Positions 60,611-64,000 of a stretch of 64,000 nt of DNA are shown here, one piece after another. The DNA is from Achromobacter piechaudii NBRC 102461 (GTDB lineage Bacteria > Pseudomonadota > Gammaproteobacteria > Burkholderiales > Burkholderiaceae_B). The stretch spans positions 62,001 to 126,000 of the forward strand of contig NZ_BCTK01000001.1 of NCBI RefSeq assembly GCF_001571245.1, in the 5' to 3' direction. The notes under the pieces were generated by a model. That model did not search any database. It was not told where the DNA came from and saw nothing but the letters and a program-made list of their open reading frames with translations. Numbering within the stretch: position 1 is the first letter of the stretch; each line of letters begins with the position of its first letter. Made by a program: the position numbers and the translations under genes.

Positions 60611-61471
60611 TTACACGGGCTGGCCGAAAGCGGCCGCCAGTACGCGCGGCATGACCTCGGCCGCCGCCCCGTGCAGATTGCAATGCGCATGCGCGTCCAG
60701 CGGGGTCGGGTTGGGATTGACCTGCACCACCGTGGCGCCCGCCGCCAACGCCCGTTGCGGCAGTTCGGCGGCCGGATACACCAGCGCCGATGTGCCGATG
60801 CTAAAGAGCAGGTCGCATTGCTGCGCGGCGCGCAACGCGGTGCTCCAGGCGTCCGACGGCAGGCTTTCGCCAAACCACACGACGCCGGGCCGCACGGGGG
60901 CGCCGCATTGCGTGCATGACGGAGGGTCAATGCGCCGGCCTTCGTCGGGCTGGCCTGGGTCTGGTCCGTCTGCATTCGGGGAGTCTGTATTTGACGCCCC
61001 TGCATGTAAATCGTCGGCACTTCGCTTGTCTGTACACCCCGTGTCGCCCACCGCCTGGGGCGCGCCGCAGCGCGAGCAGCGCGGCGCGTGCAGGCTGCCA
61101 TGCAGGTGCACCACCTGCGTGCTGCCCGCGCGCTCGTGCAGGTCGTCCACGTTCTGCGTAATCACCGTCAGGTCCGGCACGTGGCGATGCAAGGCCGCGA
61201 TGGCCTCGTGCGCGGCGTTGGGCGAGGCGCGCAGGGCCTGCGCACGCCGCCATTCATACCAGCCCCAGACGACGTCCGGATGCGCGCGAAACGCCTCGGG
61301 CGTGGCCAGCGCCTGCGCATCGAAGCGCGACCACAAGCCCGTCAACGCATCGCGGAAGGTGGCGATGCCGCTTTCCGCCGAGACGCCGGCGCCGGTGAAC
61401 ACGACGACACGCTGCGCGCTGCGCAGCGCCTGAACCAGACTGGGCGGAATATCGTGATGCGAATTTTGCAT
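60611..61471 (-). CDS. NAD-dependent protein deacylase, Sir2 family
   Basis: 286 residues. G-A-G-V-S-A-E-S-G-I at 27-36 binds NAD; T-Q-N-V-D-D-L-H near 105; catalytic H124 in H-L-H-G-S. Zinc cysteines C132/C135 and C186/C189 are split by a 50-residue acidic insert that is longer than usual. Y72 and R75 in the W-Y-E-W-R-R segment match the YxxR pair that gives succinyl/malonyl-lysine preference in CobB-like sirtuins. Solitary gene. Confidence 0.92.
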   Translation of the reverse strand: MQNSHHDIPPSLVQALRSAQRVVVFTGAGVSAESGIATFRDALTGLWSRFDAQALATPEAFRAHPDVVWGWYEWRRAQALRASPNAAHEAIAALHRHVPDLTVITQNVDDLHERAGSTQVVHLHGSLHAPRCSRCGAPQAVGDTGCTDKRSADDLHAGASNTDSPNADGPDPGQPDEGRRIDPPSCTQCGAPVRPGVVWFGESLPSDAWSTALRAAQQCDLLFSIGTSALVYPAAELPQRALAAGATVVQVNPNPTPLDAHAHCNLHGAAAEVMPRVLAAAFGQPV

Positions 61472-61647
61472 TTCAAACCTTCAAGACAGTCCGATACGCT
61501 GCGCGCGGGCACGCCGCCCTGTCAAGCGCGTTGTGCCCCGCAATTGCACGCGTGCGCCGCTCACTTCCGGGGCGCGCGTGCGCAAGCATCCCGAATGATG
61601 GATACTGCTTTTCTCATCTAGGATTTCGCTATCTGCCGGAGGCCGTC

Positions 61648-62292
61648 ATGCCCGCATCAAACACCGTGCCTGAATCGAACACCGGTTTGGACCGGCTTCG
61701 TCGTTTTATCGCCACCGCCACCCGCCTGGCCAGCGCCGATGCCCTGGCGCAGACGCCCGCGCTGCAAGAGGCTTTTGCCGATCTGGTGCGGCATGATGAT
61801 TGGTTGCCGGAAGCCTGTACCGCACCGCATCCGCAGTACTACCAGCAATATCTGCTGCATTGCGACCCCTTGGAACGGTTTTCACTCGTGAGCTTCGTGT
61901 GGGGCCCGGGCCAGTCCACCCCCGTGCACGACCACGAAGTCTGGGGCTACGTCGGCATGCTGCGCGGCGCGGAGGTCAACCAGCGTTACGTGCGCCACGC
62001 CGACGGACGGATTGAAACCCTGGGCGAGCCCTCCACCTTGCACCCCGGCGACGTCGAACGGCTGGATCCCGCCGAAGGCGACATCCACCGGGTGTCCAAC
62101 GCCCACGCGGATCGCGTGTCCATCAGCGTGCACCTGTACGGCGGCAACATCGGCGCGGTGTCGCGCCACGTCTATGACCCGGCATCCGGCCAACCCAAGC
62201 CCTTCGTGTCGGGATATTCCTCAGCCAGCATGCCCAATCTATGGGACCGATCGGCCGCCGTGCGCGCGTCGATTCCGGCGCTTCAGCGCTGA
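61648..62292 (+). CDS. Cysteine dioxygenase-family thiol dioxygenase
   Basis: 214 residues of the cupin fold. Fe ligands H94 and H96 in P-V-H-D-H-E-V-W-G and H147 in G-D-I-H-R-V. Sequence style (Y-Y-Q-Q-Y-L-L-H, V-W-G-Y-V-G-M-L-R-G-A-E) resembles bacterial 3-mercaptopropionate dioxygenases as much as cysteine dioxygenases. GGAGG precedes the ATG. Adds O2 to a small thiol to give a sulfinate. Confidence 0.9.
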   Translation: MPASNTVPESNTGLDRLRRFIATATRLASADALAQTPALQEAFADLVRHDDWLPEACTAPHPQYYQQYLLHCDPLERFSLVSFVWGPGQSTPVHDHEVWGYVGMLRGAEVNQRYVRHADGRIETLGEPSTLHPGDVERLDPAEGDIHRVSNAHADRVSISVHLYGGNIGAVSRHVYDPASGQPKPFVSGYSSASMPNLWDRSAAVRASIPALQR

Positions 62293-62347
62293 CTCCGGCA
62301 AAGCGTGCCGCCGTTGTTGGGCGGCGGCGTCCCGTGCTATGTTCGCG

Positions 62348-62362
62348 TCCTAAATATTAGGA
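62348..62362. promoter_or_regulatory. TCCTAA-ATA-TTAGGA palindrome over the IclR ribosome-binding site
   Basis: Perfect 6-bp arms; the right arm supplies the AGGA of the Shine-Dalgarno sequence, 10 bp before the ATG. Binding here would block transcription and translation initiation, so autorepression is likely. Confidence 0.6.
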
Positions 62363-62371
62363 AGTACAAAG

Positions 62372-63136
62372 ATGGACAAGACGCTGCTCAAGGGCTTGAT
62401 GGTGTTGGAAGCGGTGACCGATGTGGACAATCCGCCGCGCACCATCGACGCGCTGGCCGCGCGGGTCGGTCTGACCCGCAGCAATACTCACCGCACGCTG
62501 CAAACGCTGATACACGCCGGCTACGTCATCAAGGATGACGACGGCGGCGGCTATCGGGGCGCCGTGCGGCTGTTTGAATTGGCCGCGCGCCAACTGGCGC
62601 AGTTGGACGTGCGCAAGCTGGCCGGCCCGTTCATGCGCAAGCTGGCGGACCAGACGGGCGAGACGGTGCACCTGTCAGTGCTGGACGGGTTCGATGTGGT
62701 TTACGTCGACAAGATCGACAGCCCGCAACCGATCCGCGCCTACTCGATGGTGGGCGGCCGAGCGCCCGCCTACGCAGTGGCCACCGGCAAGGCGCTGCTG
62801 GCCTATCAGCCCGAAGGCTATGTCGAGCGCTATGAGGACAAGCTGGTTCGCCACACGCCGTCCACGATCGTGTCGATGCCCTTGCTCAAGGACGAACTGC
62901 GCAAGATCGCGCGCGCCGGCTACGCCGTGAATCGCGGCGAATGGCGCGAGGGCGTGGGCGGCCTGGCTGTGACCCTGTTCAACAGTCTGGATCAGGCGGT
63001 GGCGGCCGTCGGCATTTCCGGCCCGCTCGACCGCCTGAGCGCCGCTAGGATGAAGCAGCTGGCGCCGGATGTGTCGGCCTGTGCGCAGTCCATTTCGCAA
63101 GGGATGGGCTATCGGCGCGGCTATCTGGATCAATAG
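62372..63136 (+). CDS. IclR family transcriptional regulator (KdgR-like)
   Basis: 254 residues. Winged helix in residues 10-65 (T-I-D-A-L-A-A-R-V-G-L-T-R-S-N-T-H-R-T-L-Q is the recognition region) and an effector domain from 85 with A-Y-A-V-A-T-G-K-A near 138. An operator palindrome overlaps its own start. Its last 92 bp overlap the end of the convergent FAD-binding gene. Likely controls a gene outside the window or itself. Confidence 0.9.
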   Translation: MDKTLLKGLMVLEAVTDVDNPPRTIDALAARVGLTRSNTHRTLQTLIHAGYVIKDDDGGGYRGAVRLFELAARQLAQLDVRKLAGPFMRKLADQTGETVHLSVLDGFDVVYVDKIDSPQPIRAYSMVGGRAPAYAVATGKALLAYQPEGYVERYEDKLVRHTPSTIVSMPLLKDELRKIARAGYAVNRGEWREGVGGLAVTLFNSLDQAVAAVGISGPLDRLSAARMKQLAPDVSACAQSISQGMGYRRGYLDQ

Positions 63137-64000
63137 CCGGGGCGCGTTGCGATAAGGCGCTGGCGATACGCAGCGCCTGGTCGCGCGCCAGGCGCGCATT
63201 CACATCCATGGACGTAGTCCAGAAATAGGTGCCGCCCGCCAGGCTGCCCAGCACCGATATCGGTTCCTGGATCGCGCCCTGCGCGTCTTTCAGGCAGCCC
63301 GTGTCGAAGTCCAGCGCCAGCCCGCCAAAGGGATCCGGCTTCGCATGGCCTTCGCGCAGCAAGCCCGCTATCAGCGCGTCCTCGGTGCGCGCCACGTCGA
63401 CCGAAAAGCTCGTGGCGTTGATCAGCACGTGGCTGCGATGCTCGGCCATACCGTCGGGCCCGCTCAGGCGGGTATGGAACTGGCCGCTGGCCACGTCATG
63501 GCGGCTGTCGATGAAGCCCGCTCGAACCTGCAACTGGCCCGTGCCGAACAGCGCTTGCAGCTTCAAGGCGTTGCGCATTGGGAACGTGGCGCGGCGCGCC
63601 ATCCACAATGCGCGCCAGCGCGATTGGAACCGCTGGCGTTCGGCGTCCGGCATCAGGCGCCAGATCAGGTCGACCGCCGAATTCGTCGCGGCCGCGACCG
63701 CCTGCCATGGCCGCGCGGCTTTTGAAGATCGGTGTATTTCCTCGTCCAGCGCGCGTGCGGCATCGGTGGCCAGGCCAAATATTTCGTCCGCGTCGAGCGC
63801 GCCGTCCAGCGCCCGTACCTCGTCTTGCAGGGCTTCTGCGATCACCTCCAGCGACAGCGAGCCGTCGTGGCGCGCGGCAAGCGCCGCCGCGCCGTCGCGG
63901 CTAAGGTGGCACAGTGCCGACGGGCTCTGGTTGTGCGGACTGCGCACCGACGGCAGGCGGCCGTTGCGCGAGACGCACAGCAAGGGTCCGCGATGGCCCG
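63045..64000 (-). CDS. FAD/NAD(P)-binding protein, C-terminal part
   Basis: The visible 318 residues start upstream of G-P-L-L-C-V-S-R-N-G-R-L-P-S-V, the standard join after the first Rossmann fold in the FAD-NAD(P)-binding family, so the gene begins beyond the right edge. H-V-L-I-N-A-T-S-F near the middle and G-T-Y-F-W-T-T-S-M near the end are typical. Stop is at 63045-63047. Convergent overlap with the IclR gene is 92 bp. Confidence 0.85.
   Translation of the reverse strand, partial: GHRGPLLCVSRNGRLPSVRSPHNQSPSALCHLSRDGAAALAARHDGSLSLEVIAEALQDEVRALDGALDADEIFGLATDAARALDEEIHRSSKAARPWQAVAAATNSAVDLIWRLMPDAERQRFQSRWRALWMARRATFPMRNALKLQALFGTGQLQVRAGFIDSRHDVASGQFHTRLSGPDGMAEHRSHVLINATSFSVDVARTEDALIAGLLREGHAKPDPFGGLALDFDTGCLKDAQGAIQEPISVLGSLAGGTYFWTTSMDVNARLARDQALRIASALSQRAPAIDPDSRADSPSLAKWTAHRPTHPAPAASS

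Overview
The window is high-GC chromosomal DNA of a betaproteobacterium. Gene content points to Alcaligenaceae, most likely Achromobacter or a close Bordetella relative: three orphan tripartite-tricarboxylate (Bug-type) binding proteins, many LysR/IclR/GntR-controlled catabolic clusters, and a housekeeping run cysS - DNA glycosylase - accA - tilS - lysC - tRNA-Ser. The genus is inferred; no rRNA is present.

Left edge (1-1688): a short, less GC-rich accessory segment with hypothetical genes abuts the first 20 codons of what reads as mutS. The mutS promoter side and start are intact, but the frame leaves the family after the HTPMM motif and stops five codons later. In this configuration mismatch repair protein MutS cannot be made from this locus, so the strain may be a mutator. 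A probable 2-bp slippage frameshift in a LysR gene near 31.37 kb fits that idea.

1.9-21 kb: an aldose 1-epimerase gene; a seven-gene minus-strand operon (enoyl-CoA hydratase, NDP-forming acyl-CoA synthetase, two acyl-CoA dehydrogenases, two SDRs, a carboxymuconolactone-decarboxylase-like protein) facing an SMP-30 lactonase, a LysR regulator and a two-component flavin monooxygenase. Together these could form a Baeyer-Villiger/lactone/beta-oxidation route. Then come a Bug protein, a quinone-oxidoreductase-like MDR, an SDR/LysR pair, a histone-like DUF6496 protein and dodecin. A 0.6 kb non-coding array (20441-21005) carries four 75-bp units, each with a DnaA-box-like 9-mer exactly 51 bp from its GTGCTTG start.

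21-32 kb: an oxalurate/carboxybiuret-type amidase cluster (HpxX-, AtzE- and HpxZ-like) with a GntR regulator and an ABC importer, tied together by three copies of a dyad of the form CACCA-N3-TGGTG. Next to it is an operon of LysR regulator (frameshifted), class II aldolase, Bug protein and 2-hydroxyacid dehydrogenase.

32-47 kb: a translationally coupled periplasmic iron-associated operon (imelysin, di-haem cytochrome, second imelysin, DUF1513), an MscS channel, IclR plus Bug protein, trmJ, suhB, a TerC/CBS membrane protein, uppP, and a TPR - cyclophilin - lpxH operon.

47-64 kb: the housekeeping run, tRNA-Ser(GCU), a short gene-poor patch, mnmH, DUF2199 and ankyrin genes, three identical tRNA-Arg(ACG) genes, an SDR/LysR pair, a tandem pair of paralogous unknown proteins (one fused to an HTH), a sirtuin, a thiol dioxygenase, an IclR regulator with a perfect operator over its ribosome-binding site, and a truncated FAD/NAD(P)-binding protein at the right edge.
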